Below, piece after piece: positions 11,361-24,800 of a stretch of DNA of 64,000 bases; within the stretch, counting starts at the first letter, position 1; each line of letters begins with the position of its first letter. This DNA comes from Dromiciops gliroides (Eukaryota; Chordata; Mammalia; Microbiotheria; Microbiotheriidae): contig NC_057864.1 in assembly GCF_019393635.1 (NCBI RefSeq), positions 442,688,822 to 442,752,821 of the forward strand, in the 5' to 3' direction. The translations under genes and the position numbers were made by a program. Under the pieces are notes generated by a model. It saw only the letters and a program-made list of their open reading frames with translations. It did no database searches and was not told where the DNA came from.

Positions 11361-12489
11361 TCTAGTGTTTTTTAATAATAATGAACGTTGTATTTTATCA
11401 AAAACTTCTTCTGCATCTACTGAGTTTATCATATGATTTTTGTTTTGTTATTGATATAGTTAATTATGTTAATATTTTTCTTAATATTAAACCAGCTTTA
11501 CATTCCTGATATTTTACCTGGTCATAATGTATGATCTTCATGATGTATTGCTTTAATATCCTTGGTAATGTTATTTAAACTTTTTGCATCAATATTGATT
11601 AGAGAAATTGCTCCATAATTGTTTTTGCTCTTCCTGCTCCTTTCTTAGGTTATCAAAACTATATTTGTTTTGTAAAAGGACTTTCATAGGACAGTTGCTT
11701 TGCTTATTTTTCCAAATGGTTTATATAGTATTGGAATTAATTATTCTTTAAATATTTGGTAGTATACACTTGTGAATCTATCTTCTATCTGCTCCTGGGA
11801 ATTTCTTCTCAGGGAGCTCTTTTATTGGCTTATTCATTTTCTTTTTCTAAGATTGGGTTAAGTATTCTATTTCCTCTTCTGTTAATCTGGACAATTTACA
11901 TATTTGTAAATATTTGTCCATTTCACTGAAATTGTCAAACTGATTGACATATAATTGGGTAAAATAAATTCTAATAATTGCTTTAATTTCATCTTCATTG
12001 GAGATACATTTACCCTTTTCATTTTTGATACTAGGAATTTTTTCTTAAATCAAATTAATCAATGGTTTATCTACTTTATTAGTTTTTTTCATAAAACCAA
12101 TTCCTGGTTTTATTATTTACTTTCAATTTTTTATTAATGTCTCCTTTGATTTTTCAGGATTTCTAATTTGGTGTTTAATTGGGGATTTCTAATTTGTTCT
12201 TTTTCTCATTTTTTAAATTGCATGCCCAATTCACTTAACTGTTCTTTCTTTTATTGATGTATTTATACAGAGAGAAATGTCCCTCTATGTACTGCTTCGG
12301 CTGTATCCTACATTTTGGTATGTTGTCTCATCGTCATTGTCTTTAATGAAATTGTTGATCTGAACTGTTTTTATTCCTTATTATCTTTACTGTAGGCTAG
12401 GGGAAAGGGGATATATATATATATTTAGAAATAATGTGATATAAAAAACAAAGGCATTATTATAATTCCCACTCAAATTCAAGTTATCA

Positions 12490-12749
12490 AAATTTTTTCA
12501 AGATGAAAATTTATTTGTCAAAAAAATATACAAATAGAATTAAATATAGTACAAAGAACCATTAATTCACACATTCTACACATTTCCTAAGTTTCTAATA
12601 TATTTTTCTAAGCATTCGGCCAGGCTATTCAGGTCATCATCACTCCCTTAACAGGTTGTTACCATGATCTGAGGATCTTTCAACTTCCTGATGCCTAAGA
12701 ATTCCTAAAATGCCCTCTTCTCCCTTCCCCGAAGTCCATTTTTTTTTTT
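12490..12749 (-). other. BCAS2: BCAS2 3' UTR (approximate end)
   Basis: About 260 nt from the stop to just beyond a canonical AATAAA. It begins with a run of A on the transcribed strand (T10 at 12741-12750). The left edge is inferred from the signal, not from transcript data. Confidence 0.6.
12510..12515 (-). terminator. BCAS2: Candidate BCAS2 poly(A) signal AATAAA
   Basis: TTTATT on the plus strand reads AATAAA in the direction of BCAS2, about 235 nt after the stop codon and close to the 5' end of the antisense L1. Confidence 0.55.
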
Positions 12750-12876
12750 TCAGAAATCCTGCTGGATGTTTTCTTTGTTTGCTTCCCCATGCTGTTGCTT
12801 GATTTGAAAGATTTCATTTTCTAGCTGTACAATAGTCCGTTCGATCTCATAATTTTTACTGACAAGGGAGACCCAA
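12750..12876 (-). CDS. BCAS2: BCAS2 last coding exon 7
   Basis: Encodes [18 protein letters not shown] through ENIQQDF and the TGA stop at 12750-12752. Acceptor ttctag|TTGGG. It continues into the 3' UTR on the left. Confidence 0.97.
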
Positions 12877-15800
12877 CTAGAAAATACAGGCAGGAGAAAA
12901 AAACACAATAGCATCAGATTCAATGTTCTTTGAAGATTTTGCAGTACATTCACAATGATAGGATAATAGATTTAAAGCTGGAAAAGTCCTCGGAGAGCAA
13001 TGAATCCAAGTCCTTATTATACAAATGAGAAAACTGAGTCAAAGAGAAATTAAAGGGCCTAGAGCCACTGAAAATAGATACACACCAATGGTGGACAAAC
13101 CCTATGCTGGTAGCACCCCGTGACTAGCAGGGGTCGGCCTTCCCCTTAGTTTTTTTCTTTCTTTCTTTTTTTTTTTTTGCAGGGCAATGAGGGTTAAGAG
13201 ACTTGCCCAGGGTTACACAGCCAGCAAGTGTCAAGTGTCTGAGGCTGGACTTGAACTCAGGTCCTCCCGAATCAAGGGCCAGTGCTTTACTGTGCCACCT
13301 AGCTGCCCCAGTTTCTTTCTTTTAAAAAAATTTTTTTTCTAAATTAAAAAAAAAAAATTTCTTCCCCATCGTTTCTATTGGCTACTGGCTCCCTTCTCTG
13401 TTACTGCTTCCCGCCCTTCCAAAGTATCCAGAAGTAGACAAAAAGGCTGGGACAGGAGAGGCTCAGGGCCTCAAGACGTAAAGTTGGCAAACGAGTCAAC
13501 TCCTGAGGTCAGCTGGGCCATCTCATTTGAGAACTGATTTGAAGGTTATAGCAAAATGTTGTGAGGGAGTTTGGGACAAAGATGAAATCTAAGATACTTA
13601 CGTTGACTCCATTTCTCGTAACTTAGACCCAGCAGTGAGTTGCATGTTCTTCCTCTGCCAGTTTAAGTCCTGGATATGCTTTCTGTTAAAAAGAAATGTA
13701 AATACTTGCTTTGCTTTTAGATCCCAATTTTGCTATTCAATCATCCTATACAAGAGCAACCAGTAAATTCTCTTACAGGATATTCAAGGCTCTGTGCGAA
13801 CATGTCTTGGCAGCCTTTTTCCACACAATTCTTTCAGTAGTTAAACTGATTTGATAGCATCAATTTGCATGTTCCCTTCAGCAATGCAGACCATAACTCC
13901 TCTATGCCTACTTATCCGGGCCAGTTTTTATTCAAGTCCTCCTATGAGCTTACCACGGGAACCAACCACTATACTACAAATGCCAAGAAAGCATTCAGGC
14001 TATCCACTTGTCATCCCTCACCTTGCCACCTGACCAATACATCTTCTCTCTACTACTGTTCTTCAAAGCTCCTCATTAGTTCCATGTTGCACCTTGCTCA
14101 CACCCATAGTACACCTTCCCATTGCCTTTCACGTAACATTAATTTAAAATCCTTAGAGACTGTTGTGCTTTGCTTCAGAGCCGTATGACAACGTTAATAA
14201 AATATTGATTTTTTTAAATGAGCCTTGGAATTTCCTGAAAGCACTTCAGCCTGTTCTTCTTAATTCTGGGCTCAACTCAATGTCCATTTGTCCTGTCTGT
14301 CCCGAATATATGTAATGATGGACAAGCTCTATAGGTTGTACATCTACCCCGTGTCATAAGTTATGCTTTATCACCTTTATTTTTACTGTGTAGGTGGTCA
14401 AGCCAAACTCTTCTGAGTGGGTACAGATCTTTTCTAAGAAGTTCTGAAATGTTCCAGGACTCAAAGTAACCAGCACAATGTCATCCACAAACAAAACATC
14501 TGAAAGCCCCTCGCCATCCACAGGGAATCTCCCATCAATTTAAATTCTCCTTTGGCTCTCTCCAATGAGAATGTTGGCAAGCATTTATTTTCCTGTTTTA
14601 TACCTTGCCTCATGTTTATGACAGAGGGTAACTTGAATAAGGTACTGTTATATCTTTCAAGGAATACCAAATTATTTATTTATTTTGGTGAGGCAGTTGG
14701 AGTTCAATGACTTGCTCAGGGTCTCACAGCTAGTAAGTGTCTGAGGCAAGATTTGAACTCAGGAAGAAGAGTCTTCCTGACTCCAGGCCTGGCACTCTAT
14801 CCACTGTGCCATCTAACTGTCCCAAAATAGTCTAAAAAAAATATTCTTACTGTGTTATGGCTAAGAAAACCTCCTTTTGTTAATGGCTGAATGACCCTTA
14901 AGTGTCTCCTATCATCCCAGCATTGAAACTAAACTAAAAGGGTACCTCTAAAACTCAACAAAGTAGGATGGCTGGTTATATGGTAAGTAAGACTTAGTGG
15001 AGCAAGGTGTAATTTTTGGAATGACTATCATCCTACAACATACTTCCCTGGAACACTGAGAATGTTCTTAGATAAAAATGAAACCAATGCAGGGAAAAAG
15101 TTACCTTAACTTCTGCAGCTCCTTCTGGGCTTGTTCAATCATATGAACTAGATTTCTCAAAGTGAAGAAAAACAAAATGGAAACACAAAGGTTAGGAGCA
15201 AGAGTTATATAAAACAGACTAAGTGTTCATGCTTTTACATTTTTATATACATCTGTATTAGCAAGAGTTAATTACCATGGTGAATGTTTTTCATACATTT
15301 GCTACCATTGTGAATTCATTGCTACATGCTGTCATTATATATGTTGGAATATGGTACACTGTTTCCACATAAAGTTGGCAATATGGTCACTAACAGTTTT
15401 CAAAGCAGTAGTCAGTAACAAAGAAATTGAACAGCACAGTATCATTAAATTTTTACTGTTAGAGCAAATTAAACCAAGTGGAAACACAACAGAATCTGTA
15501 CAAAATGTAGGTGTAACTCATTTTTTAAATGTACCTAAATTATACAAACTCTGCAGAAGTAAGAGTACACAATGGCTCCCAAGAACAAAAGGCAGATGAA
15601 GCAGAGATTTTCCACCAGCAAAAAGATCAATACCAACCACGTGGTCAAAAGGCAGGTGACTGTGTTTGGGGCCTGGAATGGTCCCACGGTAGCACATTTC
15701 TTTGAAAGGTACAGATGCAAGAACTTCTTATTCTCATTTTTTTCAAAGCAACGTGAGCTCAACAATCTGGTTAAAAAGATATCATGCCTTAACAAGTTAT

Positions 15801-18800
15801 TTTGCTGTGATAATGCCTGTCTATGTGTAACCTAAACAGCAAGGCTGAAATTTAAGATCCTGAAGTCTTCATTCTGGATTTCAGTTCTTAGGCTGCCTGA
15901 TGTCCACCTGTTAACATTTCTAACTGTTAGGCCCAGTTGGGAATACAGTAAAAAGAAATGCCAATTCTGGAATGATACATTCAAAATAATACTATTCTTT
16001 GCCAAAAAACTTTTTCCTGGGGCAGCTAGGTAGTGCAGTGGATAAAGCACCCGCCCTGGATTCAGGAGGACCTGAGTTGAAATCTGACCTCAGACACTTA
16101 ACACTTACTAGCTGTGTGACCCTGGGCAAGTCACTCAACCTTCACTGCCTCGCCCAAAAGAAAGAAAAAAAAAATTCCCCCCTCTGACTGAATCAAGCAG
16201 AAAATAAGAACTGCAGAGCAGGAACTCACCTGGTCGTCAGTGGTCTTGTAATCCACCTTGCTCTTAGTACATGATTACCATTTAAAAACCCCTGACAAAT
16301 GGTTACTCAGCCTCTGCTGGAAAAACTCCAAAAATATGTAACTAGATGCTACTCCACGGACAGCTGTAACTACTAAGATTTTCTCTGTAGTTCATAAATA
16401 GTTAGACCTAGCATGATGGCAGGGACTTCAGAAGTTCTAGTCCAACTTCTCATTTTATACCTCAAATATACTAAGTGACTTACCCAAGTCACACGACTAA
16501 TTAGAGCTGGGACTCAAAAACAGCGTGTCTTACTTTTAATTTGACTGTACCACAATCCTCATACTGAGCCAAAGTGTACATCCCTAGAATTTGCACTCAC
16601 TGGCCTCACTTTTGCTTTTTGGTAGCCAAGCAGAAAGAGTCTTCTAAATAATAACCCTTCAAATAGTTGAAGACAATTTTTATGTCCCAAGTCTTCTTTT
16701 CTCTACCCCAAATCAAGCCACATATCGAAGTCTCCTATCCATCCACAATCCCAGTCTTCCTCCTTTTTTTTTTTTGGGTGAGGCGATTGGCGTTAAGTGA
16801 CTTGCCCAGGGTCACACAGCTAGTAAGTGTCAAGTGTCTAAGGCCGGAATTGAACTCAGGTCCTCCTGAATCCAGGGCTGGTGCTTTATCCACTACACCA
16901 CCTAGCTGCCCCCCAGTCTTCCTCTTTTGTACCAATTTGTCAAAGTTTCTCCTAAAATTTAGTGTATGAGTTGAATATGATATTTCAGATAAAGTCTGAC
17001 TGGTAGAATATGTATGGCAGAATATTATCTTCAAACATGGCACCTGATTCTAAACCATTCTGTCAAACCTGACCTCAGATGGGAAGTAGGCTTAAAGGTG
17101 AACACAAAAAAAATTGCTGAAATAAATCTATCGAGATGCAGAGGTGATTACTCTAAAAAAAAGAGTACATTTCCATTTCTAGAATAAACTATTTTGATGT
17201 TTAAAGTCATCTAATTTGTTGGTTGCTTTGCACATATAAATTTACCACAGAAGTTAACCATCACTGTCTTTGTCAACTTTTACTGATCCCTTAAGACCTG
17301 AACAATCTTGTCTAAATTTAAGCTCTCTTGACCTCTCCCATCTTGTCGTAACTTCACTGAAAAGAAAAAGATCATCTAATAAGTATGCTCTCATTTAACT
17401 TCATCTTCACATCAAAACAATGCCTTATAATTTATTCCTATGTTTATCCCTTCTCTTCCTTTTCAAAGTGATCTAGAAAGGCAATAAGCAAAAAAGAGCA
17501 CTGGAACAACAGCTGGGAGACTGGGATTCTAGTCCAGACTTTGCTATTAAAAACCTGTGACCTGAAGGCACTTAATGTTTCTGGGCTTTAATATTCTTCT
17601 CTTATAAAATGAACGTTGGATAAAAGATCTCCAAGATCTTCAAGTGAACTTGTTCGAAGTGTACACTACACCTTGAGATGTTAGCTAATGATGGCATGGA
17701 AGCCATCACGATTCTCAAGGTATCATTTCGTAAGAATAGCCAATAATGCACATCTTCCACTTAAATGTACCTATTTTTGAACTCAAGTACTCCTGACTCC
17801 AGGGCTGGTGCTCTATCCACTGTGCCACCTAGCTGCCCCAAATGTACCTACTTTTATGAGGCATCTTTATCATCTATGACAATCTTTAAAAATCAGGATC
17901 CAGATAAACTGAACTTAGAACCAAATCTTTTACTTGGAAGTGTTAAACCAAGAGTTTCACAAATAATGAAGCATATTCAATCTCAATACCCTATTTAAAA
18001 ACATTTTTAGTGGATTTGTAAAAACCAACAATAAATGAAATCAAATAAAAATGAATGCTAAAATATTGCTTATTCTCATATTTCTTTCAAAAATTCTATT
18101 TAACAATCAGACTCAAATTTGGAAGAGCTACACAGGAATCTTAGCAGAGGACCACCTAAGAAATCATTAGCATGGATTCATGAGTACCCAGCTTTTGACA
18201 TCCATGATCACTGTCCTACTTTTACAGCCATAACTTTTTGGGGTTTCCTGAGTAGCATGCTAGCTGCATTTCTACAGCTTTGCCAACTCCTGACAAATGC
18301 TTTTTAGCATCAGTTTCCTCATTTACTGATCTTGTGGGTTCCTTCTAATTCGAAATGATTCTTCTCTTGGCTACCCTGACACTGTCTTCTCTTGGTTATC
18401 CTCCTGACTACTCCTTCTCAGTCTCCTTTTATGAATCATCTTTTTACTTGCTCGCCCCCCCACCCCCAATCACGGATATTCCTTAAGGCTCCTTCCTGGA
18501 CTGCCTTCTCTCTATATACTCTCCCTTGGTGATTTCACCTATTCCCCTGAGTTCAATTATTATTTGTACCCAGATGACACCCAAGCTAATATTTTCAGTC
18601 TTAATTTCTATCCTGAACTCTAGTCCCACATTACCAACTTTCCTGGATATCTTCTCCTATCTCAAATTCAATATATCTTCAATAGAACCCATTACTTTCT
18701 CCCCCTAAATCAACACATTCTTCTACTCGTTCAGTTTCCTGACCCCAATTAGCCTTATTTCTTCCCCCTTGATCATCCTTCATGTCCAGTTCTCAAATCT

Positions 18801-21800
18801 TGTCAATTTTATTCCCATATCTCTAAAATCCACCCCCCTCTCTACCTTTGGACACATAGGGATACTTTCCTAATTCCAAGCCTTGTCATCCCTTTCCTGA
18901 CCTGCTTTTGTCATCTAATTGGAATCCCTGTTTCCATTCTTTCCGTCTCACTAGTTCATAGATTATACAGCTGCCAAAATCAAACCCAGCGCAATGTGTC
19001 ATACATGATGGGAAACTTAACACTTACTGAATTTGAGTGACTTGATTGTGAAACTTAACCGTTTACCTAGCTTTTTAGTAATTAACTAGTTTAGTCTCTA
19101 AAAAAGACAGTCCATTAACAAGCCTTTTCCACCTTGATATGATTAATGAAATCATGTGTTCTCTCTGCCAACATAGTGTTTCAAAGAACTAGGGACACCT
19201 ATTCACCATGATGAGATGTTAAGAATAGGATTTTAATGGACAACTTAATCCCAAATATAGATGGAGAAAATATATTAGCCAAGCATCCCTAGAATTCCTG
19301 AACCCACTGACTTCTGAAGGAAGCAGGGAAAAGGGTAAGGAAAAGGCTGAGTGGTAGATCCAATGGATAGGCACCTCTCATGGCAATGTAAACAGAAGGT
19401 TCATAAGAAAGAGTACAATGGGCTGAAAGAATGAGCTAGCAGCTCCCATAGGAAACTGATTCACTGTAAAGCAGGTCTCTGATGGAAGAAAACAACAGTA
19501 GAGAAAACATCTTAATCCATCTATATACAATGGCTCTTTTTAAGCACAGTGCTCACTTGATCTACTAGTACTTAATTTCATTCTGAATTCTTTTCTATAA
19601 AAATTTGGTTTTAAAAACATCAAGCCAGGCAGAAAGTGTTCTTACTTACTCATTATATACTTTCCAGGCATTGCAACCATGTTGTGACATCAACTCAAGG
19701 TTCTCAATCCGAACTGCTTGATGTTCCAGTTGGGCCATTGAATTGTTTACACATTCCTGCCATGCAGTGATATCATTTTTCTGTCCAGAGGAGGGAGCTG
19801 GAAGTTCATATCTGAAATTAAAGGGGAGGGGAATAAGACTTAGCCATCCAATATCAATGACATAGAATGAGGAAGACCAGTATTCAAATTCTGATACTAC
19901 TTTTATAGGCAGGTCACTTAAGCTCTCTGAGCCTCAGTTTTCTCATCTGTAAAACAAGGATGATAATAATAGCATCTGTCTCACAGGACTGTTATGAGGA
20001 TCAAATAAAAATGTACATAAAGTGCTTTGTAAGCCTTAAAATACAATAAAACATAAGCTATTGTTTTAAGACTAGAGAAAGCTTAAAACAAGACACAGAC
20101 AACAAAATATCAACTAGTATTTTCTAATTCTAGACACTATTTTCTGCTAATGAATTGTGTTTAGAATTTTGGATTTTCTATTCTTTCCTCTTGATATATA
20201 TATATATATACACACACACATATATATATAGCTCTTTTTAACACTAGGTAAAAAAAATATATCAATGTGGATGCTTTTTTTTTTTTGGTGGGGCAATGAG
20301 GGTTAAGTGATTTGTCCAGGTCACACAGCTAGTAAGTGTCAAGTGTCTGAGGCTGGATTTGAACTCAGGTCCTCCTGAATCCAGGGCCGGTGCTTTATGC
20401 ACTGTGCCACTTAGCTACCCCCAATGTGGATGCTTTTTAAAGGCACCAGCATATTATAACTATGCATCCAATTTCATTTAATTACATTTACCAGATAAAG
20501 CTGAATCCTTGAGTTTAACTCAAGAATTTTACCTAAAACTATTTAATCAGAGGCTTTAAATTCATGTGGAATTGGGGAAGACGGACCTGGAACCAAGATT
20601 TAATCACCACATTTCATTTTTTAAAAATAGGACATCTAAACATATAATATAGTATAGTAATTATTACAACTTTACTTACTACTTAGAGAAAAGGCATTAT
20701 TAGGAGATGACAGGGTACCAAAAATAGCAACCTTGTATTTCAGCCTTTTCTCCTCCCCAGACCAGACAGGATCTGTCTCTTTTTCAGAAAATGGGAGCCC
20801 AGAGAGAAAGGGATTAGGGAACAGATATACCCCATTACAACTCTACCATCCTGACCTAAAGTGTCTATGTCAAGCAAGTATTTCTTATATGCAGTCCACC
20901 AATTACAGGTAAGTTAAAAATATTTTGAATGTGCTTAAATTCATCTTAGTTAAAGAAGCCCCTCCTCTCCCCCTCCTTGAATATCTGCTCCACCTGAAAT
21001 TACACAGAATAAAGAACACCTTCTCATAAATTATTTTGAATCAGATAACCCTACTGACTAACCTCTAAAATATAAGAATCAGAACTTAGATGGGAGTAAA
21101 GAGGAAATGTTACAGTATATACCACTTCTTAGGGAAGACAGCCTTGGATGGGGCACAAGAGTGAGTGGCATAAAAGAAGAAAGGGAGGTAGGTGGGAGTA
21201 CATCACAGACAAACTCTAACTACTCAGCAATTTTACCTTAGGTTCTAGTGACTATTAACCACCCCATGAATCATGCTATTGTATACAGTGTGGAACAAGA
21301 AGGAGGGTATATACAAGTTAAAACAATGATCACATTATAAAAAACATACATGTAGAACGATATAATTGGAAACCACTACATATTTTTCCAGAGAAATCTG
21401 ACAATGCATTATTATTTTAACACTAACCCCCCAAAAAACCTTACCGTTTCATGCTAAGCAATTCAATTGGTTGTCGGGCAGCCAGTCTTTCAAATTCATT
21501 TCTCATAATGTCAGTCTATAAATTAAGAAGAGAATTCTCTTTAGAGGACAGTTGCATATTGGATTCAACAACTAAACCAACCACAAATCAACAAAAAAAA
21601 CTCAACCATTTATAATAAAACTTATTCATCCTCTTCTTTCGTCCTAATCTGCTCCAAAGAACAGGATAGGAAGCAGAGAGGTAATGCCAATTCTAAAGTC
21701 AGGTGCTAAGTAATCTGAGGATAGAGAAATAGTAAGACCTTTATATAACACTACTGCCCACCCTGAGAGAAAAAAATATATATATATCCTGTCCTATGTG

Positions 21801-24800
21801 ATAGGAATGATAAGGGATAAATCTGGATATTAAATTTTAGTGCTGTATTCCACCCCCAACCTGCTGCATCTTCCTTTCTATTAATAACATTTTAATATTT
21901 ACAGAATGCTCAAGTTCTGCCTTTTGGGGTGGGAAGATTGGGTAAAAAGAATAGGCAGCTTCCCTCTAAGGTGAACCTATAGGAATTGTTCTGGCATATT
22001 CTATTTATTTAACCTAATAAAAGAATACCATGATGATCTTTTTTTTTTAAATTCAGGCTGTTCATTTCTTTCAAAATTGTCGAATTTACATAAAAGGACT
22101 ATATATGCACATGCATTATATCCTTATCTATACAATATATGTAAAAACAGATATATGTATATCCACATACTTACTATAGATATTTTCAAACCAATTAAAG
22201 TTACTCGGTACTCTTGAAAGTCTAATGTCACTATTTAGTCTCCAGATTCACACTCTTATCTTCTACAAAGTTTTGCTGATGATCCTTTTCTTTTTTTTTC
22301 TTTTTTTAGGGAGGCAATTGGGATTAAGTGATTTGCCCAGGGTCACACAGCTAGTTAAGTGTCTGAGGCCAGATTTGAACTCAGGTACTCCTGACTCCAG
22401 GGCCGGTGCTCTGTCCACTGCACCACCTAGCTGCCCCCTGATCCTTTTCTTTTATCACTGTCCTACAGACGTGTTAAATACTTGTCCAAAACTGAACTTG
22501 TTATCTTTTAACCAAACCCTCCCCTTTTCTGAATTTCCCTATACTACCATCCTCTTAGTCACCCAGACTCACAGGTAGGCATTATTATCCTCAATTCCTC
22601 CCTTTCTTACCATCTCATGTCCAATCTGTTGCTGTCCACTCCACCTTCACAATCTCTCTCCCATATACCCCCTTCTCTCCTCTGACATGGCCATCACCAT
22701 GGTGCAGGCCCTTATCACCTCTTGCCTATAATACTGCAATAGCCTTCTGGTTTGTTTTCTGACTCAAGTCTCTCCCCAGCTGTCATCCTCCATTCCTACC
22801 AAAGTGATCTTCCTAACTTACAGGTTTAACGATGTCATTCTCCATTTGACCAGCTGTCAAATGCAGAAATGCAAGCTATAACAACCACATAGGAAAAAAA
22901 ATGCTCCAAAACACTAATACAAGAAATGCAAACTAAAACACTTAAGACTCATCAGGTTGACAACGTTGACAAAATGTCAATTTGTCATTGGAGGAGCTGT
23001 GAGACAACAGTCATACTAATGCATTGCTGGTGAAGGTGTCTAAGGGTCCAACCGTTCTTTTTTGGGGGGCAGGGTGATGAGGGTTAAGTGACTTAACTTG
23101 CCCAGGGACACACAGCTACTAAGTGTAAAGTGTCTGAGGCCGAATTTGAACTCAAGTTCTCCTGACTGCAAAGCCGGTGCTTTATCCACTGCACCACCTA
23201 GCTGCCCCTTGGGTCCAACCATTCTTAAAAGTGCCCCAAAGGTCAGTAAACTGCATACTCTTTGACTCAGCAATACCATTATTAGATATATACTTTGAAG
23301 AGGTCAAAGATAGAACTAAGCAACACATACGTACAAAATATTGATAAAGACACTTTTTATTGTCCCAAAGAACTGGAAACAGAATGTGTGTGTCCAGTAA
23401 CTGGGGGATGGCTGAACAAATTAGAGTATGTGAATATCATATTACTACACTGAAAGAAATGACAAGAGAGACAGTTGTGAAGAAACCTGAGATGACTTGT
23501 ACAAACTCATGCAGACTAAACTATGCAGAAAGGAGGCAATTTCTACTCAGTGACCAAAATACCATAAGTAAAACAACTCTGAAATACTTCAGAACCTTGA
23601 TTAATGCAGTGACTTAATACAACCCAGAAGGAAACATGCTTCCCACCTTTTGACAGGAAGTTGATGCATTAGAGGTGTGGAGAGATACATTTTCAGGTAT
23701 GATGAGTGATTTCATTTGTTTTCTTTAAGTTACTAATTTCTTACAAAGGACTTCTATTAACAGGAAGAATCGGTGGCTACTGATTCAAAAGTTTCTACTG
23801 TTGATAAAAAGGGACCCCAATCCCAAATACACTCTTTTGTGCTAAGCCCTTTTGTGCTATGCCTACTCTTCTTTCTGTTCTATCTTCCTGATATTTACAA
23901 ACTGCTCCTGAAGTTCTGACCTTTGTGAAATCAATCACAAATGCCACACTCAGCTTTATTAGCTGAAAGCCACAAGTTACAATGACCAGCATGAGGAAAC
24001 TCGGATCCTATCCCGTGCTCCCTAGAATTTTTCTCGATAGGAAGACAAAAAGTCCGCCCTCACCTCAAAGGCTGAGTAGTCCGGGGCAGGCAGGTAGCTC
24101 AGATAGTTCTTGGTTGGCCGGTACCGACGGGTTTCCTCCTCTACCAAGGCAGCAGCCTAAGAAAAATGGGAAGAATCTCAGGGCAGAGTATGTAGGGGGC
24201 AGAGATAAAGAGAAGGCAAGCGTTTCATTCGGCAGCAGGAAGCACACGAGATCGAACTGTCTGTTATTTAATAACTGTGCAGCTGTCGAAGTGCTTTTCT
24301 GCCCCGTCACCTGCTCTCCACCGCTCGCCTCTGTTCGGCTTTCAGAATCGTTCACACGCAAGCTCTAGCCCGGCACACACACCCCCTCCCCAGGGGTCCA
24401 GGCACAAGGGCCTTCTTGCTCCACTTCCGCTCCCCGGCCTTGGCACCGGCTCTCCCTTCAGGTCAGAGGGCAGGGTGCTTTCCCGCCTCTTGTGCTCCCT
24501 TCTCCCCCTCACCACCTTTCATTGCAGACGCCAGGGCCGTTCTTCTTATCCCCTCCTTTCTCCTACACTGTGCACAAAGGGACCCAGACTGAGCCTGGGA
24601 TGTCATTAGTACGGGGCTCCAGCCGGGTGAGCAACCCCCCCCGCCCATATCAAATGACTAGGGACGGTCAAAGCTTCTTATGTGGGTCGTGACCCCATAT
24701 GGGGAACTGAATGTGGGGGGGGGGTCATGAAAAATCTGGCAACAGTCAAAGGTTATGTGTGCCTATTTTATATACCCATATACCCGGGGGTCGTGTAAAG

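Larger units (their letters stand above)
8819..12400 (-). mobile_element. Large 5'-truncated L1, antisense, about 3.6 kb
   Basis: From the L1 3' end (TTTGAGTTCTGAATTCTCTC) through the 3' UTR (CCAACAGTGCATTAGTGCCT) back into ORF2, ending near ACATTTTGGTATGTTGTCTC at about 12330. Human L1 shows the same order of antisense landmarks (priming segment, RT region, GACATCCTTGCTTC). Multiple stops and two SINE insertions (10172-10309, 11214-11360), so it is inactive. Its 5' end stops just short of the BCAS2 3' UTR. Confidence 0.88.

Noticed and set aside
1-12480. TRIM33 exons expected by synteny to the left of BCAS2
   Set aside because: No TRIM33-like exon is visible; this stretch is repeats and unassigned intergenic DNA.
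15572-15835. 87-codon plus-strand [16 protein letters not shown]...
   Set aside because: No family recognised, sits inside BCAS2 intron 4 with an equally long antisense ORF, and has no splice or poly(A) context. Chance is the simplest reading, though a processed relic cannot be excluded.
23982-24368. 128-codon plus-strand ORF and its antisense partner over BCAS2 exon 2
   Set aside because: Shadow of the GC-rich exon and promoter-side DNA; the real coding frame here is BCAS2 exon 2 on the minus strand.
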